64,000 bases of DNA, from assembly GCA_037127315.1 (NCBI GenBank), contig JBBBDQ010000401.1:124001-188000 (forward strand). The letters run 5' to 3'. Made by a program: the position numbers and the translations under genes. The notes below the pieces were generated by a model, which saw only the letters and a list, made by a program, of their open reading frames with translations, had not been told where the DNA came from and did no database searches. The DNA comes from Ascarosepion bandense. Lineage: Eukaryota; Mollusca; Cephalopoda; Sepiida; Sepiidae. Shown in pieces: positions 9,300 to 21,156 of the stretch (within the stretch, counting starts at the first letter, position 1; every line of letters begins with the position of its first letter).

Positions 9300-10795
9300 T
9301 TTTATTTGTATCTTTCAATTGCCAGTAGAGAGAAAGTAGAATATTTTATTTGCATCTTTCAATTGCCAGTGGTATTTAGAGAGAAGTAGAATATTTTATT
9401 TGCATCTTTCAATTGTAATTAGTGTTGAAAGTAGAATATTTTTGTTGCATCTTTCAATTGCCAGTGGTATTTAGAAAGTAGAATATTTATTGTCTTTCAA
9501 TTGCCAGTGGAGGTATTTAGAGAAAGTAGAATATTTTTATTTGCATCTTTCAATTGCCAGTGGTATTTGGAGAAAGTAGAATGACATTTTTTATTTGCAT
9601 CTTTCAATTGCCAGTGGGTATTTAGAAAGTAGAATATTTTATTTGCATCTTTCAATTGCCAGTGGTATTTAGAGAGAGAAATGAATATTTTTATTGCATC
9701 TTTCAATTGCCAGTGGTATTTAGAGAGCGAAGTAGAATATTTTTATTTGCATGTTTCATTACTTGTTGGTATTTAGAAAGTAGAATATTTTATTTGCATC
9801 TTTCCAATTGCCAGTGGTATTTAGAGAGAGAAGTAGAATATTTTTGTTGCATTTTCAATTGCCAGTGGTATTTAGAAAGTAGAATATTTTTATTTGCGTC
9901 TTTCAATTGCCAGTGGTATTTAGAGAGAAGTAGAATATTTTTATTTGCATCTTTCAATTGCCAGTGGTACCCAGAGAGCGAAGTAGAATATTTTTATTTG
10001 CATCTTTCAATTGCCAGTGGTATTTAGAGAAAGCTAGAGGCTATTTTTATTTGCATCTTTCAGTGCCAGTAGCTGTTTAGAGAAGGAAATAGGAATATTT
10101 TTATTTGCATCTTTCAATTGCCAGTGGTATTTAGAAAGTAAGAATATTTTTATTTGCATCTTTCAATTGCCAGTGGTATTTAGGAGAAAGTAGAATATTT
10201 TTATTTGCATCTTTCAATTGTAAGTGGTATTTTGAAATAGTAGAATATTTTTTATTTGCATCTTTCAATTGCCCAGTGGTATTTAGAAAAGTAGAATATT
10301 TTTATTTGCATCTTTCAATTGCCAGTGGTGTTTAGAAGAGAGAAGTAGAATATTTTTATTTGCATCTTTCAATTGCCAGTGGTATTTAGAAATGATAGAA
10401 TATTTGCATCTTTCAATTGCCAGTGGTATTTAGGAAAGTAGATATTTTGTATTTGCATCTTTCAATTGCCAGTGGTATTTAGAGAGAAGTAGAATATTTT
10501 ATTTGCATCTTTCAATTGCTGGTGTTGTTGTTGAAAGTAGAATATTTTGTTGCATCTTTCAATTGCCAGTGGTATTTAGAAAGTAGTGTTTGTGCATCTT
10601 TCCAATTGCCAATTGAGTATTTAGAAGAGAAGTGGGGAATATTTTTATTTGCATCTTTCAGTGCCAGTGGTATTTAGAAAGTAGAATATTTTTATTTGCA
10701 TCTTTCAATTACCCAGTAGGTATTTAGAGAAAGTAAGAATATTTTATTTGCATCTTTCAATTGTGATGGTATTTAGAGAGAGAAGTAGAATATTT
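9300..10795 (+). repeat. Minisatellite, about 30 units of about 50 bp
   Basis: Counting by eye gives about 30 units of TTTTATTTGCATCTTTCAAT, TGCCAGTGGTATTTAG and a variable purine segment ending AGTAGAATAT. Unit length ranges from about 42 to 56 bp, mainly through changes in the purine part. The many one-base indels could be real or long-read consensus error. Reading frames through it are repeat artefacts and not genes. Confidence 0.95.
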
Positions 10796-11293
10796 TTTAT
10801 TTATATTATAATTTTTATTTTTATTCTTATATTATTTTTTTCCTTTTATATTGTTTTTGATTTTATTGTATTTTATATTTACTTTATTTTGTTTATCGTT
10901 TTCAGAGTTTGATATTTCTACTGCCTCAGTCTTTCTCTTCTCTGTTCTCGCTTCTTTCTTCTTTAACTTTTTTCTTTTTCGCTTTTGTCCGGTATAAAAT
11001 TTTTGACATGTCTGGCTTTCTGTGGCAAAACATTGAAACACTACTGTCTATGAGTCTTACACATGCCATTCTTTAAAATGTTTAACCCCACCCCCCACCC
11101 CACCCCACATAAGTCATCTCATTGGATGAAATGTTTTGTTCTTGTATTTTTATTTACTTTTTTTACTTTTTTATATTTATTTATTTTTTAAATCTCCTTA
11201 TCTATATATATTATCAAAAAATTATTCAATTTTTTTTGCCTCATGGCGGTGTTTTAGCACCGAATCATTATAGCTATTGAATTGCAGTATGCT

Positions 11294-11308
11294 ATAATAA
11301 TAATAATA

Positions 11309-11354
<46 letters not shown>
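11294..11354. repeat. (ATT)n microsatellite
   Basis: TAA repeats switch to ATT repeats over about 60 bp. It is flanked by GCAGTATGCTATAA, the same flank seen (reverse) at 27080 and 29100, so it sits in a dispersed repeat. Confidence 0.9.
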
Positions 11355-11356
<2 letters not shown>

Positions 11357-11853
11357 AGCATATATCTACGCTCTGTTTTTTATTGAGCCCTTTTTAAAAG
11401 TATACAGCTAACTGTGGTATGTACTTCTAGTAGTAATCATTACTTATATATATATATAATTATTTAATTACTTAGTTTTTGGTCATAATTAAATTAGACC
11501 AATACACAGTTGTATTAAAAAGTGTTCAATACAATTATATTGTAGAACTTTTGAATATTTTTCACTTGTAAACGAGTTATTACGTAACCCAGGTTTCGAC
11601 CATCTGATGTCTTCAAGCGATTTACTATAATTGATGTTACGTGTTTTTTTTTGTTTTTTTTTAGAAAAATACCAAAATATATTAGAATCATACAACCATG
11701 AGTGAAAACGTTATAACTTCTAATTTTGAAAATTGCGCGTTCATAAAATATCCCCGTTACGTGAGTGTTCTTAAAAAAAACGGCAAAATCACTTATTATA
11801 AATCGCATGAAGACACCAGATGGTAAAAATTTGGGTTACGTAATAACTTGTTT

Positions 11854-11858
<5 letters not shown>

Positions 11859-11904
<46 letters not shown>

Positions 11905-11928
11905 GCACACACACACACACACACACAC
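11859..11928. repeat. (CT)n-(CA)n compound microsatellite
   Basis: About 45 bp of CT repeats, then TAG, then about 23 bp of CA repeats. Confidence 0.95.
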
Positions 11929-11988
11929 TAAAGAGTTGTAAGTTTAAAAATGTATTTTTTTGACAGTATTTGTTTATTTCTATTATTA

Positions 11989-12030
11989 TATTTGATATTT
12001 CAGACCGTCCTCGGTCCTTCATCAGAAACA
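11989..12030 (-). ncRNA. Hammerhead-like motif with minimal stem III
   Basis: On the minus strand, in order: TGTTT (stem I), CTGATGA core, a helix AG-ACCG/CGGT-CT with one bulged G, GAA, ATAT as a two-pair stem III, C at the cleavage position, and AAATA closing stem I. All core bases are present, with A10.1-U11.1 closing stem II. A two-pair stem III is known from Penelope-like hammerheads, which act as dimers. The motif is short, so chance is possible. Confidence 0.45.
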
Positions 12031-12689
12031 AGTGATTTTAAAATTTAAAATGTATATATACATATGTAAAAGAACGAAGAGTAAAATTGTAATGTTTAAA
12101 ACATTAATTTAAAACAGGGCTCAATTTTAATAAAAAGGCAATAAATATTTATCATTCAATTTTATATTAGAACATGCAAATAACTACTATTAAATTGTAC
12201 ATTTTGTTTCGACATTGAAAAAAAACAGTCTCATCAGTTAGTCAATAGTACCGTAAATAAAGACATCATTTTTAATATATATCCTAAAGCTGCTATGTTA
12301 CATGTTTTTACTCTCGGCTCTCACTGTGCGCAATATACAAGGTGTGATGGATAAATTGTCGTCTAAATGACGCAATAATGAAAATAATACGGGAGGGTAA
12401 ATTATATGAATCATGAAATCGGGGGAAAATCACATATCGAAAATAAATTTATTTGTTATCAAAAGAATAATAAAGCTTTTAAAAGTCTTTCCGGTTTTAA
12501 GATTCTTTACAAAGCCCATAAAGCTTACGGCTATCTCAGGTTGAAACACCGGGCTTTTGTATGATTACCAAAGTGACCTTTTGAAAATACCAGGTGCTTA
12601 GATGTGCAGGTGGTGTAATGGAAAATGGCTTGGAATTGTTAATCAGAGAGCTAAGTTCCAATTCTAATCTTTTTTTAAATTTTTTTTTT

Positions 12690-13080
12690 ATTCATTTCTT
12701 TTTTTTTTTTTTTCATGATCATATCGCTCTAAGCAAGGCATTTTACTGCCACTGTTGTGCAGGGGGTTACACAGGAGGAAAGTTATGAGAAAGAGTATAG
12801 CGGGTGTCAGGAGGTGGGTAAGAGAAGAACGGAAACACTGATGAGAGTGGAGTGGACGGAGAAAGGAGCAAGAGAGAGCGAGAGAGGATGCAGGTTAGTG
12901 AAATAGGAGATGACTGTTGACTTTACATTTAAATTCTTGGATATTGTAGCTGTTGGGTAAGCAAGTAAATGGAGGAGAATTCCACAGGCGAGAAGTGCGA
13001 GAAAAGAAGCTGATGGAGTAGAATTTGCGTTTATATTTTATTGGTTTCACAGTAAAAGGGTGGGACCTAGTTGCTTACAT
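12690..13080 (-). mobile_element. CR1/jockey-like LINE 3' fragment
   Basis: Minus-strand copy. The T-run and CTAAGCAAGG...GTGCAGGGGGTTACA at 12700-12770 are the reversed 3' tail. GAGAATTCCACAGGCGAGAA and the block ending at GTGGGACCTAG are reversed ORF end. Heavily mutated. Confidence 0.75.
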
Positions 13081-13084
13081 GTAA

Positions 13085-13150
13085 ATTTTCTTGAGAAAGG
13101 TATGTACCCACCACTTCCTCCTCTACCTATGGGTTAATTAATCAGACATG
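13085..13150 (+). mobile_element. SINE family 1 fragment
   Basis: CTTGAGAAAGGTATG and CCTATGGGTTAATTAATCAGAC match the middle of the tRNA-derived SINE. Abuts a LINE fragment. Confidence 0.55.
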
Positions 13151-13309
13151 CATTAGTAAATTATTATCTTCGAAGAATTCTTACAATCTAAAAATACTTT
13201 AAATAATCTGCAAAAGGTTAAGACGTTAAAAATAAGATCAATACCGAATCTATGAACGGTCAACTGTAGCAAATGTGTAGTCAGAGATAGTTCTTCTCAG
13301 AGAGAACAG

Positions 13310-14195
13310 AAGTTGCAGTCGGCATTTGACTCTGCTACTATGACACTGTCAGCTTTCTGCCTTCGAGTGGAGAGCGCTCTCTGCCTTTGGGTGGAGAGCA
13401 CTAACCCAGTCGTGGTTCCGCCGAAGGGTAGAATCACGACTGGGGAAAGATAGACATATATTTTTGGCCTGGCTATATGACCGGGAAGACCCACATTAAA
13501 AAGACTGTATGTCACATCTCGCCTTAAGTGGGAAGATGGGTAAATACCGTTACAGTCGGCATTTGCTACTATTGACACTGTCAGCTCTCTGCCTTCGGGT
13601 GGAGAGCGCACTCTGCCTTCGGGTGGAGAGCGCACTCTGCCTTCGGGTGGAGAGCGCACTCTGCCTTCGGGTGGAGAGCGCTCTCTGCTTTTGAGCCGAG
13701 AGCACTAACCCAGTCGTTGTTCCGCCGAAGGGTAGAATCACGACTAGGGAAAGATAGACAGATATTTTGGGCCTGGCTATATGGCCGGGAAGATCCACAT
13801 TAAAAAGACCTTGTGTCACATCACGCCTTACGTGGGAAGGTGGATAAATACCGTTGCAGTTGGTAGTAGAGAGTATTCGTAGAGATCCGTTACAGTTATT
13901 GGAGAATACCGGAACTGATACGTAGGTTACCGAGAGATACCGAACTTACCCACAGACTACCGCATCAGAAGTCAAACTAGCTTTGAGCTTCACTCAGAAT
14001 AATCTACACGGATATACTATTTCCACGACTTCACTTCAAGACTTGTATATATTTATTTTTTACTGATAATATTCCTGGATTTACTAACCTGCGTTCAAGT
14101 TTGTATATTACGTTCAATATAACCTACTTTTCTATCTCCATATCTGTTTTTGTTGTTCATTATTTTGTGCGGTTCGTCACCCGGAATCCACAACA
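13310..14195 (+). mobile_element. LTR (Gypsy-like) with internal tandem duplication
   Basis: The right end CCCGGAATCCACAACA after TTATTTTGTGCGGTTC matches the end of the LTR at 6983-7384. The left part is duplicated: 13310-13550 and 13551-13852 both run from GT(T/A)CAGTCGG-type sequence through CCGAAGGGTAGAATCACGAC, GGCCTGGCTATATG and CCACATTAAAAAGAC. Within the second unit a 24-bp piece (TCTGCCTTCGGGTGGAGAGC) is repeated about five times (13588-13690). The exact LTR start was not found and no coding part is adjacent, so a solo LTR is likely. Confidence 0.6.
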
Positions 14196-14923
14196 ATTAA
14201 GAAATTATATCCGGTTCTATATAATGAAATGCAACTCATAATGAACTGCTTGTATAAATAATATGCATGTGCGTATATGCAAGTATTATTGTGCGTCGAG
14301 GTACATGCAAATATCCCTTATATTAATACGTGTACATACATGCAGAACTTGCTCATTGCTATCCCATTGAACGTATAAAATTAATCAGATGTGATGGGAT
14401 TTTGGATCACGTTTCATCTTTATGTCTTTTCAAACAAAGCTTGTTGGGAATCATACATGTTTGAAGAACCGGTTGCCTGTCAATATTTTCGGAAACCTGA
14501 ATCCATAAAATATTAATAAATTTGATGATATAAAAGTAAGAATAAACAATACTTGATATAAAATCCATGCAGCTGTAATACAGAGACAGATAAAACAAAC
14601 AGGCCCAACAGACTGACCCTCTTCATGCCTACATCATGGGGTGATAAGCTAGGGCAATAAATTTCATCTACAATGCCATCTTGTCTTTATAAATCCCAAA
14701 AACATTTTTCCCTCGCAATGCTCTTATCTTTCTTCCATTACCAAACTGAAGAGGCTAAATGCAACATACCTACAAAATGGCGATAATTTAAACATCCACC
14801 TGTAATACATATAATTTAATAAATAAACGAAATGTCTGCTCAGATACTAGTATTCACTAAAATTAACGCTTAAAGTAATAAATTATTTCACATTAATAAA
14901 TTTTAAAAAATTCCTTACAACAT

Positions 14924-14926
<3 letters not shown>

Positions 14927-14989
<63 letters not shown>
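14927..14989. repeat. (GT)n microsatellite
   Basis: About 62 bp of pure GT repeats. Confidence 0.95.
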
Positions 14990-15099
14990 AATGTCTAGCT
15001 ACTCTAGCATCTACGCATCGCTCATTCAGTAATGAATTAGACCACTCTGGCTATTGGCGTATGATACATCATACGCTAAAAGTCTGCCTCCTTCTACCG

Positions 15100-15234
15100 A
15101 ACGCCCATAGCTCAGAGGTAGAATCTTCGACTGACAACAATTCAGTCGGGTTTCAATCCTGGGTTAAAAGCAATCGGATGTCTAGCCGTACTGATGAGCT
15201 GTGATACAGCGAAACAGATCTGTCTGCATATGAC
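15100..15234 (+). mobile_element. tRNA-derived SINE (family 2) with 3' hammerhead
   Basis: The 5' half is a tRNA-like head: A-box TAGCTCAGAGGTAGA, an anticodon-arm GACTG/CAGTC helix and B-box GGGTTTCAATCC. The 3' half (15180-15234) is a hammerhead ribozyme motif. It is followed by (TA)n, as in the other copies. In the large WDR86 intron, same strand as the gene. Confidence 0.75.
15180..15234 (+). ncRNA. Type I hammerhead ribozyme motif (stem I weakened)
   Basis: CTGATGA core, stem II GCTGT/ACAGC with loop GAT, GAA, self-complementary stem III ACAGA/TCTGT, then C at the cleavage position. Stem I is CCGTA against TGCAT, so only the inner three pairs hold (two mismatches); the outer GTC/GAC pairs remain. 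Core bases are all intact. Self-cleavage is plausible but probably weaker than in the copies at 26547 and 38799. Confidence 0.7.
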
Positions 15235-15247
15235 TATATATATATAT

Positions 15248-15720
15248 AGGGTAAAGTTGGTGTGCACTTTTAAAAAATTATAACTTTATTTGTATTTTTG
15301 ATAAAAATAATCTGTAAAAAATGTTCTAAATCAACAAGATGGAGCTCCTTGACACTTTGCTCTGCGTGTTATTTAGTTTCTAAGTGAGGAATTTCCTAAC
15401 AGACTCCATTAGATTCTTTTTATGGATACATGTGAAAACAATTGTGTATGCAACCAAACGTAGTTCACTAGAAGATTTGAAAGCTAAAATAAATAATTTG
15501 ATTTTAGGCATTATTGTAAATCAATTGGCAAATGTTTTCCGGTAACTGCAAAATCGTATTGCTAGTGATGGACGACATGTGGAAACTTAAATAAAATTTC
15601 AATAAAACCTTAAAAAATATAGATTTACTTCTTTCTAATCCTTTTTACAAATTATTTCTATCGCAAATATAAATGAAGTTATAATTTTTTAAAGTGCACA
15701 CGAACTTTATGGACACCCTG
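15248..15720. mobile_element. Mariner-like deletion derivative
   Basis: Inverted ends of about 40 bp: GTTGGTGTGCACTTTTAAAA then ATTATAACTTTA on the left, and the reverse complement (with GGGTGTCCATAAAGTTCGTG) on the right. The inside, about 15460-15580, translates to residues resembling the end of a Tc/mariner transposase (SLEDLKAKINN, LANVF, NRIASDGRHVE). The catalytic part is gone. Confidence 0.65.
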
Positions 15721-16035
15721 TATATATCGTCGGGTTCTTATCATATCGGATATGATAAGCACCGGATGATTGCTGAAAAATGCATGAAATTCAGAGCTGT
15801 GCGTAAAACGTGGGATCAAATGTATATTTAGTAATATATATTTTTGCTCTGCTATGCAAAATTGATCACTGATTAATATTTATATATTGATGTGTTAGGA
15901 AATTATACAGAAATTTAAGAAACTGGCATTAGCCGATAATTTAAATTTTTATATTTGTTTAACATTATTAAAAAATGTTATCCATTTAAAAAAAATAATA
16001 ATGTTAAACAAATAACAATCCATATTGATACGCGT

Positions 16036-16117
<82 letters not shown>

Positions 16118-16150
16118 CCTTATGTATCTGTCTATCTATCTATCTATCCA

Positions 16151-16190
<40 letters not shown>
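16036..16190. repeat. (CA)n-(TA)n and (TA)n microsatellites
   Basis: CA repeats 16036-16075, TA repeats to 16113, a short TATC tract at about 16130-16150, then TA repeats to 16188. Confidence 0.95.
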
Positions 16191-16191
<1 letters not shown>

Positions 16192-16500
16192 CGGACTGCT
16201 GTCTTCATCTTTCCTGTTATATTCATGACGTTTCGGCTGTAGCAAACCCCCGCCTTCTTCATGTGATTGGAATTTCCAACTGAACCTTTTACTTCGTCCT
16301 CTAGCGTAGATTGTTCTAGCTCCATGTAACATACCTCTTCTGGATATCCAGTTTTAGTTCTTTCCGCTTAGCAAATTAAACTCTCCAAGTTTTTTTTTGC
16401 CCACCTCTGCTGTGTCGAGATATTGAACTCACAACTGTTTGGGTCAAGTCACTGCATTATTTCATCCAACTATAAATCCACTGGGTCATGTGTCGCTGGA
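16186..16500. repeat. Penelope-like/foldback repeat copy
   Basis: TTCGGACTGCTGTCTTCATC, then (minus) GAAGAAGGC, GCC and GAAACGTC, then GGGTCAAGTCACTGCA, follow the arrangement of the repeat at 576-1030. The part at 16492-16530 (GAAACGTCGTAAATATGGCA) is a second, plus-oriented end. Confidence 0.5.
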
Positions 16501-16582
16501 AACGTCGTAAATATGGCAACAGAGAGACAATGCTCCGAACACTTTCAATAGTATAAATGGTTACAATACCTCGTCTCAGAAA

Positions 16583-16596
16583 CACACACACACACA

Positions 16597-16682
<86 letters not shown>
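16583..16682. repeat. (CA)n-(TA)n microsatellite
   Basis: About 65 bp CA with one interruption, then about 35 bp TA. Confidence 0.95.
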
Positions 16683-16685
<3 letters not shown>

Positions 16686-16916
16686 ACAAATACATAATGA
16701 GATAAATTGTCGTCTAAATTACTCAAATCATGAAAGTAACACTGAAATCCCATTTTAATATATATTTACCAAAATTAAACAAAAATATCTTAAAATACTA
16801 AAGAGCAAATTTATTCAATAAAAATCGACATTGGTTTCAACCACGGCCTCCAGACCACTTCTGAATCTCCTGCAACTTTTCTGAGCAGTCTCCTTGGTGA
16901 ATGCTTTCATAATCCT

Positions 16917-16953
16917 TGCCCTCACGTATGGCACTTAACTGACTGACTGATGA
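16917..16953 (+). mobile_element. SINE family 1, 3' end fragment
   Basis: CTCACGTATGGCACTTAACTGACTGAC-type terminus only (about 35 bp). Confidence 0.6.
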
Positions 16954-19900
16954 ATACAACTCTATTCCCACTGCTGTTAAATTGCAAATCTAACTGGTCT
17001 CTATAATCTTGATTGATCACCAGCAATGACAACATACTATGATCACTCTCAGGGGTGAGATTAACAAGGATAAAGAGGAAAGCCGTGTTAATCAAGTAAT
17101 CCAGATAGTCTCACAACTTCGTTTATTAAATCTAGGCATCTATTTATAAATATACTGGCTTGTATATCTCCCTGGTTACTCCGTGGTTCACCTATCTTGA
17201 GCCAATTTCGCGAGCCTCGTTATCGCATAGCTGAAAGATTAAAGACATGACACTTAGACCTTTTTGTAACGGTCAGTCTACTATTTGAAAATTTACTATA
17301 GCCGATTTTAATAAGAAATGAAAATAGCTTTTCCTCCAGAGATAAGTTCCGTTCATCATAGACCCCCATAGATTTAAATTAAAGAAAACGACGTCGCTTA
17401 TTGCTAATCAATGATTTCCAATGATTACTTCAAATGATTGACATATCGACTCGAAGAAACAATATCGTCTATTTATTTCTTAATTTGTTTTCGTTAATTA
17501 TTTTTGCTAAATTACTCTGGCTAATTTTAAGACACTTTCTGCTTTTGTTACTGCTATAATAATGAGACGTTTTGTATTGGTTTTCGTATTAGTTAACGGG
17601 AAAACTATTTACGTGCTTATCTTGTTAAAACTGATTCCATTTTTGTCTATTATTAGAAAACAAAATTAAAAAATATGAGAGAAAAATTAATGGATTAACG
17701 ATTGCTGCATAAAACAGTGTAAAAGAGAATGTCTATTGATACATTTCTTAAGAACATCTCAGAAATCCCATAACTGGGAGACAAAAGACTGAGGCTCACC
17801 AACACAGCTCAGGAAAAAAGCTCACTCAATGTGATCTTCTACCTAAGAAAAATCGGGAAAGTTGAACAATGTGCCCGCAATAAGACGGAATGAGGGCGAT
17901 TATTTCTATTAACATGGCTATTATTTTTACTACCTTCGCTCCTCTGTAATGGTTGTTTTAAAAGGTGATGATTAGAATTTGTAATAAAACCTAAACATTT
18001 GAAAGTGTAATTTATACATAGTCTTTGTTCTTGAGAACTTACAAAAAATATTACATACTATTAGATTGTGGTCCTGGACGTGACGGTAAACTGCATCCGG
18101 GAGCAAGGCCTCTGGTTTGGAGGTTGTGGGGAGCATGGAATAAATTTGCTGTTGTTCCTAGATCCACCCAGACCCGTAGTGGTAGCACCTGTTAGGCTCT
18201 CAACTGTTGGCAAATAGTTAACCCACAAACTGGGGTCAAAACACTATGAAAGTATAAAAATACACTTTTAGAGAAATATATACATAAAAATAGACTTTTA
18301 ATGAAAAATTTACATATTTGAAGGAAAAATATTACCAACAATAAATTTTTGAAGAAAATATTATAACCATAACACATTTTTGAAGGGAAAAAATTATTCA
18401 CAGCAAAACATTTTTGAATACAAAATCAAATAAAAAAAATAAAAACAAATAAATTTCATTAAAATCTGACTAAATCAACTTCTCACTATAACCGAACATT
18501 AAAAACATACCTTAAAACCCCACGATTAGATTGTTTATTTACACTATTATATTAATATTTATTTGTATGGCTGGCAAAATATTGGCTAATTGCCAATTGA
18601 TTCGAACTTTATAAAATGATAAATATTAATGTTTTACATATAGTTGTTCTCATATTTAAATAATTAAGTATATGTTTGTAAATTTATAAATTAACACAAT
18701 TCACTTTTATTTTTTATAAATTGTTAATGATGAATATTTCGTTGCATTAGTTCTAATTGTATTAGTTTTTAGAATGCTGTAAATAAAAAATTATTCTTAT
18801 AAATAAATCTAATAAATAAATCTTATAAATAAATCTTATAAATCTAATAAATAAATAGTGTTTAATATTTTTGTTATAAATTATTAAGAAAAAACATGTA
18901 AAAATTAACATTCATCATAAGTTTAAGTTTTATTCTAGGTACCTTTACTCATTTTCGAGAACTAACTTTTAAATTGAATTTTTAAAAATAAAAGTTTTCT
19001 TGAAACTTTTATTTTAGTTTTAATTGAAAGATAAATGATTAAATTTATTATTTCCTGTAAGCAAAATACTCTGGTGTAATTTAAAGCAGAAATTCTATTG
19101 ATTAAAATCTAAAATTTTAAGATTTTTTTTATTTAAATTTTTTCTGTCATTTTTGGTCGGTTGACACATTTGTAAACAAAAGTTAATTCTCGGTTTTAAA
19201 AAATCTTGCAAAATAAAATACACATCTGTAACACGTTATTTTTGAAAAAATTAGCTAATGTAATGTCAAATTAATCTGACTTACACGAGTATTACTTATT
19301 TATGGCATGAAATTTAGACTAAAACTATTTCTTAATCACGGAGTGTTGATCTTTCTGATCTTTCCCGTATGATTTGACATGTGACGTTAATCAGATGCGA
19401 AATAAGCTAAGTGTCTATCGTGATCACAAGTGATATAATTGTCCAAATTGTTTTTCTTGTAAGGGGAAGAAACTGTGAAACACACGACCTTTTAATGTAC
19501 ACGAAGAGATTACGACACAAAAAAATTTCAAATACACAAAAAAAGTAAAAATTATTTTCAAAATACGACGGCTCTATAATTTGTATTAATATTTTTCAAT
19601 TTCCGATTGGTAAATATTGTCTTCACTTAATAACCTAACGTTTACAAGTTTTTAAATATATTTAAAATATTTTTGAAACTTTATAAATTATTATAATTAA
19701 AAAGAAATGACAACAATTCTTTTAAAATTTCAATATTAATAAAAAAATTCAGCCTATAATGTTATTAATTTATATTATATATTGAAGCAATTAAAAGCTT
19801 GTCTAATTAAATACTCTCATAGATTTATAGATTTTTTCATTTTACTATTAGGAGTAGATTTTCAGAAAATGGCCAAATGGTTGAAAAAAATAATAGTTGA

Positions 19901-20635
19901 TTTTTATTCCCCAATGAGTCCTGCGTTTAACTAATAAAAACAATTTACCTACAAAATTTAATTTCATGAAATTTCATGAATTTACGTAGAGCGTGGTTAA
20001 CAGATGTAAAAAAAATATTTTAAGATTTTTTTAATAATTTCAAAAACAATTTCATTCATTTTGTGAATAAGTCCTGAAGATTTCATTAAAATCCGACAAA
20101 TATTTGATTTTTGTAAAAATTTCCAAATAATGTGTTTTTAACGGAAAAACCGAGTTAAGTAATATTACATTTTCCATTGTTAATTCTCGTAATGATTTCG
20201 TTACCCGCTAACAAAAATCAAAACAAGTTTTTTTACCAAAATTTTGAACGTGTTAAAAAAGATTTTAAAATTTTTAAAAAACAATTTTAAAAAATTTGAT
20301 CTTTCCTCTTAATAATAACATAAACCTTTTGATGGAAAAAGTTCGTTTTAATTAAGTTTGGGATCTTTTTTCTGTGATTTAGTGGAGGTACCTATTTTAT
20401 TCTAATCCAAATCATCACTTTTTATTGCCGAAAAGTGAAGGCCGTTAAAAAAAGCGATGTCATCTAAAAAACGGTCCTTTTGAAACTACGACTTATTGCG
20501 AGTACGTTTCCTCATATTTGCTGAAAAATCTTCCTTTACCTCAGGTCGCCGGTAAAAGGCTTAGTAAATTAGTGTATCAAACAGTAAATTATGACAACTG
20601 AATCAATTGTTATGTCTTCTGTTAGCAAATTTGGT
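16954..20635. other. AT-rich intron, nothing recognisable
   Basis: 3.7 kb with no match to the repeat families in this window, no coding exon and no RNA gene that I can see. A less AT-rich patch at 18060-18200 is unassigned. Very low GC and many homopolymers from 18.4 to 20.3 kb. Confidence 0.5.
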
Positions 20636-20639
20636 TCAC

Positions 20640-21110
20640 TAGGTCGTGCTGGACAATCTTTCTCGCCAGAATCTATCTAACATATTTTTAAGTCTACCAT
20701 TACGTCCATTCTGCGAATTTTGCTGCCACTACTGGTCTGGTACTTCTGTTATATATTTAGAGATTCTTGATAAAAATCCAAAGTATCTGTAATGTTATTG
20801 GATTTTATCTGGCATCCCGACTTCAGTCACTTTCCTACCGACATAATGTAAATTCCTTGTGCCTTTTATATAAATATTTTCATCGTAATTGTTTTGATGA
20901 TTTTTCCTCTACGATATCTAAACTTTATACATTTAAGTGCAGTACTAGATTAGCGGCAAGGTCTCATCATTTTACAGTCGAAGTGGCTAAACGTAGCCGC
21001 AAGTTCTATGTTAACAGTTTCTTCTCTCGTACTTCTCGCTTGTATAACTCTCTTGCGGATTCCTAGTAAATTTTGATCTTTAAAAATTTTAATGCAATAT
21101 CAATTGTTAT
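20640..21110 (+). mobile_element. CR1/jockey-like LINE fragment, old subfamily
   Basis: The frame at 20767-21066 reads QSICNVIGFYLASRLQSLSY, LYKYFH, STRLAARSHHFTVEVAKRSR and FFSRTSRLYNSLADS, the LINE C-terminus. The part before it (20640-20760) is the same protein in other frames. A SINE follows 50 bp downstream. Confidence 0.75.
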
Positions 21111-21156
21111 CTTTTCTCTTAATTCCTGTTCTTTTAGTGTTCTCTCTCCTTAATAG

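Noticed and set aside
9300..10795. CRISPR-like array
   Set aside because: Repeats and intervening segments are both related between units and the context is a metazoan intron; it is a minisatellite.
16025..16242. Open frames over (CA)n, (TA)n, (GT)n, (GATA)n and (CT)n tracts
   Set aside because: Low-complexity Thr-His, Tyr-Ile, Cys-Val or Ser-Leu reading of microsatellites, here and at 14929, 26642, 27009, 43868, 53524 and 56277.
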